Source of the DNA: Actibacterium mucosum KCTC 23349
GTDB lineage: Bacteria; Pseudomonadota; Alphaproteobacteria; Rhodobacterales; Rhodobacteraceae
NCBI RefSeq assembly: GCF_000647975.1
Contig: NZ_JFKE01000002.1
Location: 372,001-436,000 of the forward strand
Length of the DNA: 64,000 nt
Direction of reading: 5' to 3'
Below, piece after piece: positions 36,812 through 44,551 of this stretch. The number at the start of each line of letters is the position of its first letter. Position 1 is the first letter of the stretch. A model generated the notes under the pieces. The model did no database searches. It was not told the DNA's origin and saw only the letters and a program-made list of their open reading frames with translations. A program made the position numbers and the translations under genes.

Positions 36812-36836
36812 CCTGTCACGGAATGCGCCCAAGTTG

Positions 36837-36850
36837 TTGATTTACATCAA
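36837..36850. promoter_or_regulatory. FNR-type box before the DUF302-hemA pair
   Basis: TTGAT-TTAC-ATCAA is a perfect match to the FNR/FnrL consensus. It lies 54 bases before the DUF302 start, in the gap between soxF and that gene, a spacing that suits an activator site. This suggests the last part of the sox region is switched on at low oxygen independently of SoxR. Confidence 0.6.
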
Positions 36851-36904
36851 GGATTTGGGCGTAATTCGCGCGTAGAATGTCAGCATGCAAGAGGAGGAAA
36901 TACA

Positions 36905-37339
36905 ATGAAATCATTCCTATTGAGTGCTGCAATTGGACTGGCATCGCCGGCGGTTTTGACGGCTGGTGATGCCTTTACCTATCCTTTCGATGGCACGTTT
37001 GACGACGCGACTTTCGCCGTCGAAAGCGCTATTGTCGGCCAAGGATTGGTCATCGACTATGTCAGCCATGTGGGCGAGATGCTGAACCGCACGGGCGCAG
37101 ATGTTGGCAGCGACGCGATGATCTTCAAAAACGCTGACATCTTCCTGTTCTGCTCGGCCGTTGTGTCGCGGCAGGTCATGGAGAAAGACCCGATGAACAT
37201 CACGCATTGCCCCTATGGAATTTTCGTCTTGGAAAACGACGAGGGTGTGATCGTCGGCCACAAGGATTACCCAGATGGCACGATGCAGGCGGTCGAAGAC
37301 CTGATGCAACAGATCGTGGCCGAAGCGATTGGCAGTTGA
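36905..37339 (+). CDS. Periplasmic DUF302 protein
   Basis: A 144-residue protein with a signal peptide (to about LTAGDA, residue ~22) and a DUF302 fold (~25-140; [21 protein letters not shown] at its start). Function unknown. Two cysteines (FLFCSAVV and THCPYGIFV) fall in positions that could bind a metal or sulfur; DUF302 proteins often sit near sulfur, copper or nitrosative-stress genes. It has a strong AGAGGAGG ribosome site, its own FNR box and overlaps hemA by one base (TGATG), so the two are translated together. Confidence 0.8.
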   Translation: MKSFLLSAAIGLASPAVLTAGDAFTYPFDGTFDDATFAVESAIVGQGLVIDYVSHVGEMLNRTGADVGSDAMIFKNADIFLFCSAVVSRQVMEKDPMNITHCPYGIFVLENDEGVIVGHKDYPDGTMQAVEDLMQQIVAEAIGS

Positions 37340-38556
37340 TGGACTATGAAGACTTCTTTCGCGCAGAGCTGAACGCCCTGCCCGACAGCGGGAATTACCG
37401 CGAATTTGCCGAGTTGGAACGCCACCGCGGTGCGTTTCCGCGTGCCACTTGCCACAATGGTGATCGGGATGTGACCATTTGGTGCTCGAACGACTACCTT
37501 GGCATGGGTCAGCATCCAAAGGTCTTGTCGGCCATGCATGAAGCGTTGGACCGAACCGGCGCGGGCGCTGGGGGCACCCGGAACATCTCGGGTACGACCC
37601 ACGATCATGTGCTGCTCGAGGCCGAACTGGCGGATCTTCACAACAAGGAGGCGGCGCTGCTGTTTACCAGCGGCTACGTCTCGAACTGGGCTGCGTTGGG
37701 TACCTTGGCCGCGCGCATTCCTGATTGCGTTGTGCTGTCGGATGCGCTCAACCACGCGTCGATGATCGAAGGGATCCGCCATTCACGTGCCAAATGCGTG
37801 ATCTGGAACCACAATGATCTGGTTGATCTCGAATCAAAGCTTGCTGCGCTTCCTGCCGACCAGCCCAAACTTATTGCCTTTGAAAGTGTCTATTCGATGG
37901 ACGGCGACATCGCTCCCATTGCCGCGATCTGCGACCTTGCAGATCGATATGGCGCGATGACATATCTGGACGAAGTGCACGCCGTTGGCCTTTATGGTCC
38001 GCGCGGCGGCGGCATTGCCGAGGCCAGAGGGCTGATGGATCGGCTGACGGTGATCGAGGGCACGTTGGGCAAAGCCTTCGGTGTGGTAGGGGGCTATATC
38101 GCGGCCTCTGCCGAGCTTTGCGATTTCGTGCGGTCTTTTGCCAGTGGTTTTATCTTCACAACCGCCTTGCCACCATCGGTTGCGGCTGGGGCGGCGGCTT
38201 CGATCCGCCACCTCAAGCACAGCAATACCGAAAGACAGGACCACAAGGCGCGCGTTGCCGATGTACGGGCACGGCTGGATGCGATCGGTTTACCGCATAT
38301 CGACAATCCCAGCCACATCATTCCCGTCATGGTCGGCGATCCTGTGAAATGCAAATTTATCTCGGACACGTTGCTGCGCGAGCACGGGATCTACATTCAG
38401 CCGATCAACTACCCGACCGTTCCCAAGGGAACAGAGCGTTTGCGTATTACACCTTCACCTGTGCATTCGGCACAGGATGTCGAACACCTGGTCGCGGCTT
38501 TGGAACACCTCTGGACGCAATGTGAACTGGCCCGCATGCCAATTGCCGCGCAATAA
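37339..38556 (+). CDS. hemA: 5-aminolevulinate synthase
   Basis: A 405-residue PLP enzyme that joins glycine and succinyl-CoA to 5-aminolevulinate, the first committed step of haem synthesis in alphaproteobacteria. [32 protein letters not shown] and the PLP-lysine motif [14 protein letters not shown] are diagnostic. Its placement behind a DUF302 gene and FNR box at the end of the sox block is unusual. The Sox system here makes about seven haem sites (SoxX, A, D, E), so a dedicated haem supply is a natural reading. A housekeeping copy probably exists elsewhere. Confidence 0.93.
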   Translation: MDYEDFFRAELNALPDSGNYREFAELERHRGAFPRATCHNGDRDVTIWCSNDYLGMGQHPKVLSAMHEALDRTGAGAGGTRNISGTTHDHVLLEAELADLHNKEAALLFTSGYVSNWAALGTLAARIPDCVVLSDALNHASMIEGIRHSRAKCVIWNHNDLVDLESKLAALPADQPKLIAFESVYSMDGDIAPIAAICDLADRYGAMTYLDEVHAVGLYGPRGGGIAEARGLMDRLTVIEGTLGKAFGVVGGYIAASAELCDFVRSFASGFIFTTALPPSVAAGAAASIRHLKHSNTERQDHKARVADVRARLDAIGLPHIDNPSHIIPVMVGDPVKCKFISDTLLREHGIYIQPINYPTVPKGTERLRITPSPVHSAQDVEHLVAALEHLWTQCELARMPIAAQ

Positions 38557-38561
38557 AGGGC

Positions 38562-39623
38562 TCAGGCGGTTTGTCTGGGCAGCCCCTTCTGAAGACCCCG
38601 GTAGGTGGCAACCGCGCCAATCCACATACAGAACACAGCCAGCCATGCCGTTAGTGACAGAACCGCGCCGCCGGTCAGGCCGGCCCCAACGGCACAGCCG
38701 CCAGCCAGCATTGAGCCAAAGCCCATCAACGCACCGCCCAGCAGGTAACGCTCCATCGGGACGTCTAGTTCGAACCGTTGAATGCGGGCCTCGCCGCGCA
38801 TAATTGCGGCCAGCATGGCCCCCCCGAACACCCCGGGCACAAGGCCCAGTCCAAAACTTGGTGGCACGGTGCGCGCATTGACGAACGCCATCAGGGTATC
38901 GGTTGACGGGCCGGTGAATGTGATGGATTGGATCGCCACGATCTCGAACGAAGATTGCGCAATCAGGTAGGTTAACTGCCAGCCTGCGAAGATGGTTAGC
39001 CCCACAAGGCTGGCAAACAGCAAGTCCGCCGGTTTTGCTTTTTGCTTCAGGCCAAAGACAATGCTGCTGCCTAGAAGACCAAACAACGCCATGACCAGCC
39101 ACGGCGTCGCTGCGGTGTCAGGTGAAACCAGGTACCGTGCTGTACCGCCTTTGATGGTCCATAGCGCGGTGAGGTCCTCGCGCAGAGGGGCAAGTGCCCC
39201 GCGCAACGAGGCCTGTGCCACCAGTGTCAATACCAAGCCCGTCACGATGGCCCGAAGGTTGCCAGAGGCCGACAGGACCAGCAAACGGCTTGCACAGCCG
39301 CGGGCCAGTACCATGCCCGACCCAAACATCAACCCGCCCAGAACCGCGCCGGACAGCGATCCCGTATTGGCCAATTGCCGGGCGTCGCTGACATCGAGCA
39401 GGCCCGCTGCAACGGCCAATTGAACGCTTGTCAGGCCGGTGAAAAACGCAATCAGCCAGACCGCCAGCCGCGCGCCCACGTGCCCCTCGGCCACCTCTAC
39501 GGTTGCGGCGCGCAGGCAGAAATTGGACCGGTATGCCGCAAAGCCGAACACGATGCCGACGAAGGCACCTGTGGCCAACATCAACCTGCCTTCACCGAAC
39601 TGATCAATCAAACCTTCCATCAT
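38562..39623 (-). CDS. Second YeeE/YedE-family permease (SoxT-like)
   Basis: A 353-residue membrane protein homologous in family to the first SoxT at 25.4-26.4 kb but clearly divergent. Family cysteine loops are FAAYRSNFCLRAAT, VLARGCASRLLVLS and LAGGCAVGAGLTGG. It should import thiosulfate or another sulfur compound. It ends five bases from the convergent hemA. A perfect FNR-type box lies 52 bases before the start, so it probably has its own oxygen-dependent promoter rather than relying on the genes upstream. Confidence 0.8.
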   Translation of the reverse strand: MMEGLIDQFGEGRLMLATGAFVGIVFGFAAYRSNFCLRAATVEVAEGHVGARLAVWLIAFFTGLTSVQLAVAAGLLDVSDARQLANTGSLSGAVLGGLMFGSGMVLARGCASRLLVLSASGNLRAIVTGLVLTLVAQASLRGALAPLREDLTALWTIKGGTARYLVSPDTAATPWLVMALFGLLGSSIVFGLKQKAKPADLLFASLVGLTIFAGWQLTYLIAQSSFEIVAIQSITFTGPSTDTLMAFVNARTVPPSFGLGLVPGVFGGAMLAAIMRGEARIQRFELDVPMERYLLGGALMGFGSMLAGGCAVGAGLTGGAVLSLTAWLAVFCMWIGAVATYRGLQKGLPRQTA

Positions 39624-39675
39624 CGCTGACCACCTTCCGTTGCAGATGGCCTAGGCTGCGATGACCGATAAGTCC

Positions 39676-39689
39676 TTGATGTGGATCAA
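39676..39689. promoter_or_regulatory. FNR-type box before the second YeeE/YedE gene
   Basis: TTGAT-GTGG-ATCAA is a perfect FNR/FnrL consensus match. Its distance to the start at 39623 (52 bases) is almost the same as that of the box before the DUF302 gene. It also overlaps the very end of a 46-codon frame. Confidence 0.6.
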
Positions 39690-39826
39690 AAAGACGCGAT
39701 CAAAGCCGCGTTGCTGTGGGGCAGCGCGGCCGAGAACGCAGCGACCGTCGCGAGGGTGAGCATCGCGGTTGCAGCCAATAGAACGCCCAATGTCCAAAGC
39801 AGCCTTTTGATCAGCAGTCTTGGCAT
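39686..39826 (-). CDS. Possible small membrane protein, 46 residues
   Basis: A short frame starting inside the end of the DUF2892 gene (16-base overlap). It encodes a basic start (MPRLLIKRLLW) and one strong hydrophobic segment (LGVLLAATAMLTLATVAAF), as expected for a one-helix membrane peptide. No good ribosome site is visible, but coupling to the DUF2892 gene would not need one. I recognise no family; it could be a chance frame. Confidence 0.35.
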   Translation of the reverse strand: MPRLLIKRLLWTLGVLLAATAMLTLATVAAFSAALPHSNAALIASF

Positions 39827-39999
39827 GTTTTCAGGCCAAGCACGCGGTAGATCGGGCAAAAGTTCATAAATGCCGTACCCACAAGGATGACGCCCAGATA
39901 GCCCCATATGCCAATTGTTCCCAGCGCCGCCAGCGCGATCAGCAATGCGCCCACTACCAAACGGGCGATACGATCCATTTGTCCAAGATTGCGTGTCAT
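39811..39999 (-). CDS. DUF2892 (YgaP-like) small membrane protein
   Basis: A 62-residue inner-membrane protein: MTRNLGQMDRIARLVVG, then two helices separated by GIWGY, then a C-terminal CPIYRVLGLKTCQDC. This is the DUF2892 fold, found as the membrane anchor of YgaP rhodaneses and alone next to sulfur-handling genes. The C-terminal cysteines may handle sulfane sulfur, but this is inference. A perfect GTGAC-N3-GTCAC palindrome lies 59 bases upstream. Confidence 0.82.
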   Translation of the reverse strand: MTRNLGQMDRIARLVVGALLIALAALGTIGIWGYLGVILVGTAFMNFCPIYRVLGLKTCQDC

Positions 40000-40058
40000 G
40001 AAACGGTCCTTTCAGGTTTGCTGTGCGGGCAAACAATCAGGAAACGCGTCGGCTTACA

Positions 40059-40071
40059 GTGACTGAGTCAC
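40059..40071. promoter_or_regulatory. GTGAC-N3-GTCAC palindrome before the DUF2892 gene
   Basis: GTGACTGAGTCAC is a perfect 13-base dyad in the short gap between the Crp/Fnr gene and the DUF2892 gene. The same core recurs at 42650-42662 at nearly the same distance from another start. Candidate operator for the adjacent Crp/Fnr-type regulator. Confidence 0.5.
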
Positions 40072-40074
40072 ATT

Positions 40075-40692
40075 TCACGACATGTTTCCGTATCGGCGCA
40101 AACCGTCTGCGTCCAACACGGTCAGCGTGCCACGTCCCAAACGGATCCAGCCACGAGTTTCAAAGGATTTCAGCGTGCGAGAGACAACTTCGCGGGCGGT
40201 CCCAAGTTCTTGGGCTACCTCCTGTTGGGTCATTTGCAGCTTGCCCACGCCGCGGTTGGCAAGCCACCGCGCCAGCCGCAGGTCGGTGCGGTGTTCCAAC
40301 AGGTCGTCAATCACGGCCGTTAACTCGCCCACGCGTGCGGCGAAGCCACGGAAAACCAGTTCCTGAAACTGCGGGTCGTCTGCCAGAAGGCTGCGGAACC
40401 TGTCGGGGGAAATGGCGATGGCGTGCACAGTGCCTTCGGCATAGCCATATCCCGAATAAGGCTTCTCCGACAAAAGGCAGGTGGTGGTCAAAACGCAGCT
40501 GTCCCCTGCAGCGACACGATACAAAACCACGGTGCGTCCGGCGCTGTTGGTTTGTTCAACCCGCACGGCCCCGGATTTAACGATCAGAAAGGCGCGGCTT
40601 TCGTCGCCGGGCCGAAACAGGCACGCCCCATCTGGTGCCACCAATGGGTCGCCCTGCGAAGCATAGGCCGTCAAATCCCAGGTTTTGGTCAC
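40075..40692 (-). CDS. Crp/Fnr-family transcriptional regulator
   Basis: A 205-residue regulator: cyclic-nucleotide-binding-like beta-roll (~20-110) and a C-terminal winged helix. The recognition helix reads TAREVVSRTLKSF (165-177) with Arg167, Glu168 and Arg172; an R-E-x3-R set like that of Crp contacts GTGA half-sites. The four-cysteine iron-sulfur set of FNR is absent; the three cysteines (24, 66, 72) are spread through the sensor domain and might sense thiols. It overlaps the upstream metallo-beta-lactamase gene by ATGA, so it is third in a leftward operon. Its likely sites are the nearby GTGAC palindromes. Confidence 0.85.
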   Translation of the reverse strand: MTKTWDLTAYASQGDPLVAPDGACLFRPGDESRAFLIVKSGAVRVEQTNSAGRTVVLYRVAAGDSCVLTTTCLLSEKPYSGYGYAEGTVHAIAISPDRFRSLLADDPQFQELVFRGFAARVGELTAVIDDLLEHRTDLRLARWLANRGVGKLQMTQQEVAQELGTAREVVSRTLKSFETRGWIRLGRGTLTVLDADGLRRYGNMS

Positions 40693-41633
40693 TCAAACTC
40701 CATCTGTTCATAGACACGGCCTGCGTTGCGCGTGGCGAGTTCTTCAAACGTGTCTAGGTGAACATAGGGGCTTTGATCAATGTAGTAAGCCTCGGCAAGA
40801 TTGCCGTCATTTTCCAGATGAGCGCCGATCTGTTCGCGCAGGTAGACAAGGTAGTCGCGCGTGTATCGCCGCACCTGGTCCATATTTGTGGGCGTGCCGT
40901 GGCCGGGGATTACATATGTGGCACCAAGGGGTTCGAAAGCGGTGTCCCATGTTTCGATCCAATCCAGCACGATCGTGCCTTCGAAAATTGGCAACATGCG
41001 TTGGTGAAAGGCCATGTCACCGGCAATCACAAGGCCTTGTTCGGGCAGCCAAACCTGCGTGTCGCCGGGGCCATGCGCGGGACCCAGGTGCAGCACTTCG
41101 ATCCGGAAGCGGCCCATTTCGATAATGCGCTGATCCTCGAAGGTTTCGGTTGGTTGAGCAACGAATGTGCCTGCGGCCTTGTCTTGGTTGTACCGTTTCA
41201 TCCCCTCAAGGATGCGATTGCCGCGTTCCGCAATCTCGTGGGCGGCATCCACGTGAGCCAGGATCGGTACCCCCTGTTCCGCCCAATAGGAATTGCCCAA
41301 CATCGCATGGCCCTGACCATTTTCGTCGATGACCAGCTTAACCGGCTGGTCCGTGACCGCCTTGATCTCCTCATGCAGGGCCCGGGCAAGGATATAGGCC
41401 GCGCCGCCATTGATCACGATCACCCCGTCACCGGTTACGATAAAGCTGAGATTGTTGTTGTGGCCCGTATTCTCGTAGGTGGGTGGGGCCGTTGCCCCGA
41501 TGGCCGACCAGACATGCGGGATGACTTCGATCGGTTTGGAATAAAGGGGGGAACCGGGATATTGGTCGGCAATATCCTCGCTTGCCGCAACGGGCAGGGC
41601 GACGACGACGAGGGGGACAAGCCAGCGCATCAT
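40689..41633 (-). CDS. SoxH-like metallo-beta-lactamase-fold protein with altered metal motif
   Basis: A 314-residue secreted protein (signal peptide ending near VAASED, ~18) of the metallo-beta-lactamase fold, resembling SoxH and quinoprotein-relay hydrolases in its layout. The first metal motif, normally HxHxDH, is ENGQGH (104-109), so three of four ligands are lost. His187 (GPAHGPGD), Asp206 (IAGDMAF) and His245 (IPGHGTP) remain. It may bind one metal only, bind differently, or be non-catalytic. Both ends overlap neighbouring genes by ATGA, making a tight operon with the Crp/Fnr regulator. Confidence 0.78.
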   Translation of the reverse strand: MMRWLVPLVVVALPVAASEDIADQYPGSPLYSKPIEVIPHVWSAIGATAPPTYENTGHNNNLSFIVTGDGVIVINGGAAYILARALHEEIKAVTDQPVKLVIDENGQGHAMLGNSYWAEQGVPILAHVDAAHEIAERGNRILEGMKRYNQDKAAGTFVAQPTETFEDQRIIEMGRFRIEVLHLGPAHGPGDTQVWLPEQGLVIAGDMAFHQRMLPIFEGTIVLDWIETWDTAFEPLGATYVIPGHGTPTNMDQVRRYTRDYLVYLREQIGAHLENDGNLAEAYYIDQSPYVHLDTFEELATRNAGRVYEQMEFE

Positions 41634-42541
41634 TGTCCCTCCAGGAATCGATATCCGTTGGCGTCTTGGCCGACACGGCCGATCCCGCCATTCGGTAAGT
41701 GAAATCCGATCAGCGTCATTTGTTCCGCCATCAGACGGTCGAACAACATGTTACGCGTGGTTACGGCCAAGGCCGGATCCTGATCCGCGCCGCTTTCCCA
41801 ATCCGGTTTGCGGAAGGCCACGTGGTGATTGCCAATCGCGTCCCCGACAACAAGCGCGCTGTCCGTGCCATTGCGCAGTTCAAAAGCCATATGCCCCGGC
41901 GTGTGTCCCGGGGTGGACAGGGCGGCGATACCCGGCAGGATTTCCTGCCCGTCGTCAAAGCGCACCACCGCGTCCTCGATCACCTGCATTCGGCGCTTGG
42001 CCCCAACTGCAAAGGCTGCGCGTGCGTCACCAATTGTGTTGACCGTTTCCGGGTCCCACCAGTAATCCCATTCGGCCCGGCCCATCATGTAGGTGGCATT
42101 GTAAAAGAGCGGGTCGTCAAATTCGTCTAACAGGCCCCAGATGTGATCCGGGTGGGCGTGCGTGAAAACCACATGGGTGATGTCTTCGGGGGCCAGGTCA
42201 ATGGCGGCGAGACTGTCTGTAACGGCACCAGCCGTGGGCATGAAGTCCGGGCCCGAGCCAACGTCGAACAGCACCGTATTCGTACCGTCGCGGTAAAGCG
42301 CCAGATTGCATTCCGGCGTCAGGCGTTCGGAGGACACACCGAATTCGGCCAGCACGGGGGCCAGTTCATCCTGTGGCATCGGTTCGAATATAAAGCTGCC
42401 CGGCAGAGTAAGTGACCCGTCGCTTACCGTGGTTAGAGTTGCAGAACCGATGGAAAGGTCCGCCATCGCAAAACGGGGCAGGGACAGCGCCAAAGGGGCA
42501 GAAATAGCCGTTCGGACGAATCTGCGGCGTGATAGTGGCAT
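41630..42541 (-). CDS. Tat-exported metallo-beta-lactamase-fold hydrolase
   Basis: A 303-residue protein with a Tat signal (SRRRFVRTAIS) and a complete metal site: HAHPDH (128-133), a central TPGHTPGHM and VVGDAIGNHH. The C-terminal GFHLPNGGIGRV is typical of a broad MBL group acting on thiol or lactone esters. I choose ATG 42541 because GGAGGG lies at good distance and the Tat motif follows; the frame continues 29 codons upstream without these features. First gene of the leftward operon, with SoxR-like sites directly upstream. Confidence 0.83.
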   Translation of the reverse strand: MPLSRRRFVRTAISAPLALSLPRFAMADLSIGSATLTTVSDGSLTLPGSFIFEPMPQDELAPVLAEFGVSSERLTPECNLALYRDGTNTVLFDVGSGPDFMPTAGAVTDSLAAIDLAPEDITHVVFTHAHPDHIWGLLDEFDDPLFYNATYMMGRAEWDYWWDPETVNTIGDARAAFAVGAKRRMQVIEDAVVRFDDGQEILPGIAALSTPGHTPGHMAFELRNGTDSALVVGDAIGNHHVAFRKPDWESGADQDPALAVTTRNMLFDRLMAEQMTLIGFHLPNGGIGRVGQDANGYRFLEGQ

Positions 42542-42556
42542 GAGGTCCCTCCAATT

Positions 42557-42580
42557 AAATTCTTGTATTCGAATATGAAT
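42557..42580. promoter_or_regulatory. SoxR-like operator, possibly two overlapping sites
   Basis: ATTC-TTGTATTC-GAAT (42559-42574) is an exact ATTC-N8-GAAT match. A second half-site GAAT follows at 42577-42580, and the inner ATTCGAAT is itself palindromic. The site lies 17 bases before the metallo-beta-lactamase start, where a repressor would block the promoter or leader, in the divergent gap shared with ccdA. Confidence 0.55.
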
Positions 42581-42649
42581 GAGTAATAATCGCAAATCAA
42601 GGAAATCGTGGGCCAAAACAAGGTTCACGGGAACGTGAAGAAGCCGTTT

Positions 42650-42662
42650 GTGACACTGTCAC
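42650..42662. promoter_or_regulatory. GTGAC-N3-GTCAC palindrome before the second ccdA gene
   Basis: GTGACACTGTCAC is a perfect dyad with the same core as the one at 40059-40071. It lies 61 bases before the ccdA start; the other lies 59 bases before its gene. Matching core and spacing suggest one regulator acts on both. Confidence 0.5.
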
Positions 42663-42723
42663 GTACAAACGAGCCTCAGGGACTAAAACGCACTCAGATA
42701 TCCACAGGTAATCGACACGCAAA

Positions 42724-43437
42724 ATGGAATTTATCTTTGCTTACATCGCCGGGCTTCTGACACTGATCAATCCATGTGTTTTGCCGGTTCTGCCCATCGT
42801 TTTGGTGGGGGCATTGAATGCCAACAAGGCCGGTCCTTTGGCCTTGGCCGCAGGAATGAGCGTATCCTTCGTGACCTTTGGCGTGTTGGTCACGGCATTC
42901 GGGGCCAGCATCGGCCTGACACAGGACGTGCTGGCGCAAATTGGAGCCGTCTTGATGATGGTGTTTGGCTTGATCTTGTTGGTGCCCATGTTCGCGTCGC
43001 GGTTTGAAACAGCTACGGCGGGGGTCGCGGCGGGGGCTGACGCGCGCATGAACGACCTGAACTCCGGTTCGTTGCGCGGACAGTTTCTTGGCGGACTGTT
43101 GCTGGGCACGGTCTGGTCACCATGTATCGGTCCAACCCTGGGTGGCGCTATCGCGTTGGCTTCGCAGGGTGAGAATCTGGGATTTGTGACCCTGATCATG
43201 GGCGCCTTTGCCTTGGGCGTATCAACAATCATCGTGGGGCTTGGACTGGGTGCGCGCGAGGCGATCCGAACGAAAGTGCAATCACTACGGGGGCTGGCAT
43301 CCCGATCAAAACCAATCATCGGCGTGACCTTCGTCGTGGTTGGGGCCATGCTTTTCTTTCAATTTCACCACGTCATCGAAGGATGGCTTTTGAACATTAT
43401 GCCGATCTGGCTTCAAGACCTGTCTGTCACCCTGTAA
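42724..43437 (+). CDS. CcdA-family thiol-disulfide membrane transporter
   Basis: A 237-residue six-helix protein. LINPCVLPVLPIVLVGAL in helix 1 and VWSPCIGPTLGGAI in helix 4 hold the CcdA redox cysteines. It is a paralogue of SoxV at family level but differs in sequence. Followed 14 bases later by a periplasmic thioredoxin-like gene, it should pass electrons across the inner membrane to that protein. It may supply the thiol-reducing function that soxW gives in other sox clusters. Confidence 0.85.
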   Translation: MEFIFAYIAGLLTLINPCVLPVLPIVLVGALNANKAGPLALAAGMSVSFVTFGVLVTAFGASIGLTQDVLAQIGAVLMMVFGLILLVPMFASRFETATAGVAAGADARMNDLNSGSLRGQFLGGLLLGTVWSPCIGPTLGGAIALASQGENLGFVTLIMGAFALGVSTIIVGLGLGAREAIRTKVQSLRGLASRSKPIIGVTFVVVGAMLFFQFHHVIEGWLLNIMPIWLQDLSVTL

Positions 43438-43451
43438 CCGGAGGATAAACC

Positions 43452-43850
43452 ATGAACCGTCGTTCGCTTTTTGCCCTTGCCCTCGCGGCCATCATCGCAC
43501 CCGTTTCCGTCTTTTCCGCGGACTTCGTCGATTACAGCCCCGGCGTGATCGAAAGCGCGCTAGAAGACGGTAAAACCGTGTTCGTTGACTACTCCGCCAC
43601 GTGGTGCGGAACCTGCAAGCGACAGGAACGCGTGATCAACTCTTTGCGTGCCGAAGATCCAGCCTATGACGATGCCATGACCTTCGTGAAGGTTGATTGG
43701 GATACCTATAAGAACCACGAAGTCACCGTGTTTCGAAATATCCCCCGGCGGTCCACGTTGATTGTGCTGCGTGGCGACGATGAGCTGGGCCGCGTCGTTG
43801 CAGGCACATCCAACGCACAGATCAAGGAATTGATGGATACAGGGCTATAA
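43452..43850 (+). CDS. Periplasmic thioredoxin-like protein
   Basis: A 132-residue protein with a signal peptide (cleavage near VFSADF, ~22) and a thioredoxin-fold active site TWCGTCKRQE (Cys52, Cys55). The DsbD-gamma-like context VFVDYSATWCGTC and the partner CcdA gene make it a periplasmic disulfide reductase fed by that transporter. Likely targets in this setting are SoxY or the haem-attachment cysteines of cytochromes c. It is the last gene before base composition drops at the accessory island. Confidence 0.85.
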   Translation: MNRRSLFALALAAIIAPVSVFSADFVDYSPGVIESALEDGKTVFVDYSATWCGTCKRQERVINSLRAEDPAYDDAMTFVKVDWDTYKNHEVTVFRNIPRRSTLIVLRGDDELGRVVAGTSNAQIKELMDTGL

Positions 43851-43941
43851 AGTGGCAGCTGGGAGTTCCGGTGAGAAGGCCCATGTAAATACGGTGATTT
43901 CGCGAAGGAAAACCTCATCGCCGCCGCCGGTTTAAAAACAA

Positions 43942-44451
43942 ATGCCGAACGATCCAATTGTAGACCACTTTGTTGACCTTTGTTGGGCGTCTGCGCAAGG
44001 TGCTCAGCATCAAGATGACAAACACGGGCGATTAGATTGTTGGAAGGGTATGATGGAACTCGGCACTTGGACGCTTTGGGAAGCCGACGGTAAATCTATA
44101 GTGGCTGAATCTACCGAACAGTCGGTAGTGGTTTATCTGTGGCACAAAGGTGTAGGTATTCTTGGTCATGTTTGGCTGTTCAATCAAGAAACAGACGAGC
44201 TATCTATCAATGACGGCGATATGAGAGTTCCTCAAAACACGATTGTTTCCGAGTTGGCTTACCCTCAGCAAGTAGATCAGCTGTTCTGTGAATTGTCGCA
44301 AGACGATGGAGCTTGGGTGATTGGATGGGACGGTTTATGTGTTGCCACTATTGACCATAAAGGTGGGGTAGGTAGGTCGATTTTGATAAGAGAAGACAAT
44401 GATCTGGCTCTTTCAGAAGAACAAGAACGTTTCTCAAAATCTACAATTTGA
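43942..44451 (+). CDS. Hypothetical protein, island, 169 residues
   Basis: A soluble acidic protein with many Trp residues (WTLWEADG, VYLWHKGVGILGHVWLF, GAWVIGWDG) and no signal peptide. I do not recognise its family. The lower GC content and codon use mark the start of the accessory island. Its size, solubility and position next to Rhs fragments are typical of stand-alone immunity proteins, but this is inference. No clear ribosome site precedes the ATG. Confidence 0.55.
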   Translation: MPNDPIVDHFVDLCWASAQGAQHQDDKHGRLDCWKGMMELGTWTLWEADGKSIVAESTEQSVVVYLWHKGVGILGHVWLFNQETDELSINDGDMRVPQNTIVSELAYPQQVDQLFCELSQDDGAWVIGWDGLCVATIDHKGGVGRSILIREDNDLALSEEQERFSKSTI

Positions 44452-44551
44452 CGGAGGGGTATACCACCCGTCTATCCTAGAGAGCTTCCCTAGTTCAACA
44501 AGTGGGTTATTACTTTCATCAGAGTACTTAGGATCAAAAAAACGATAGAAA

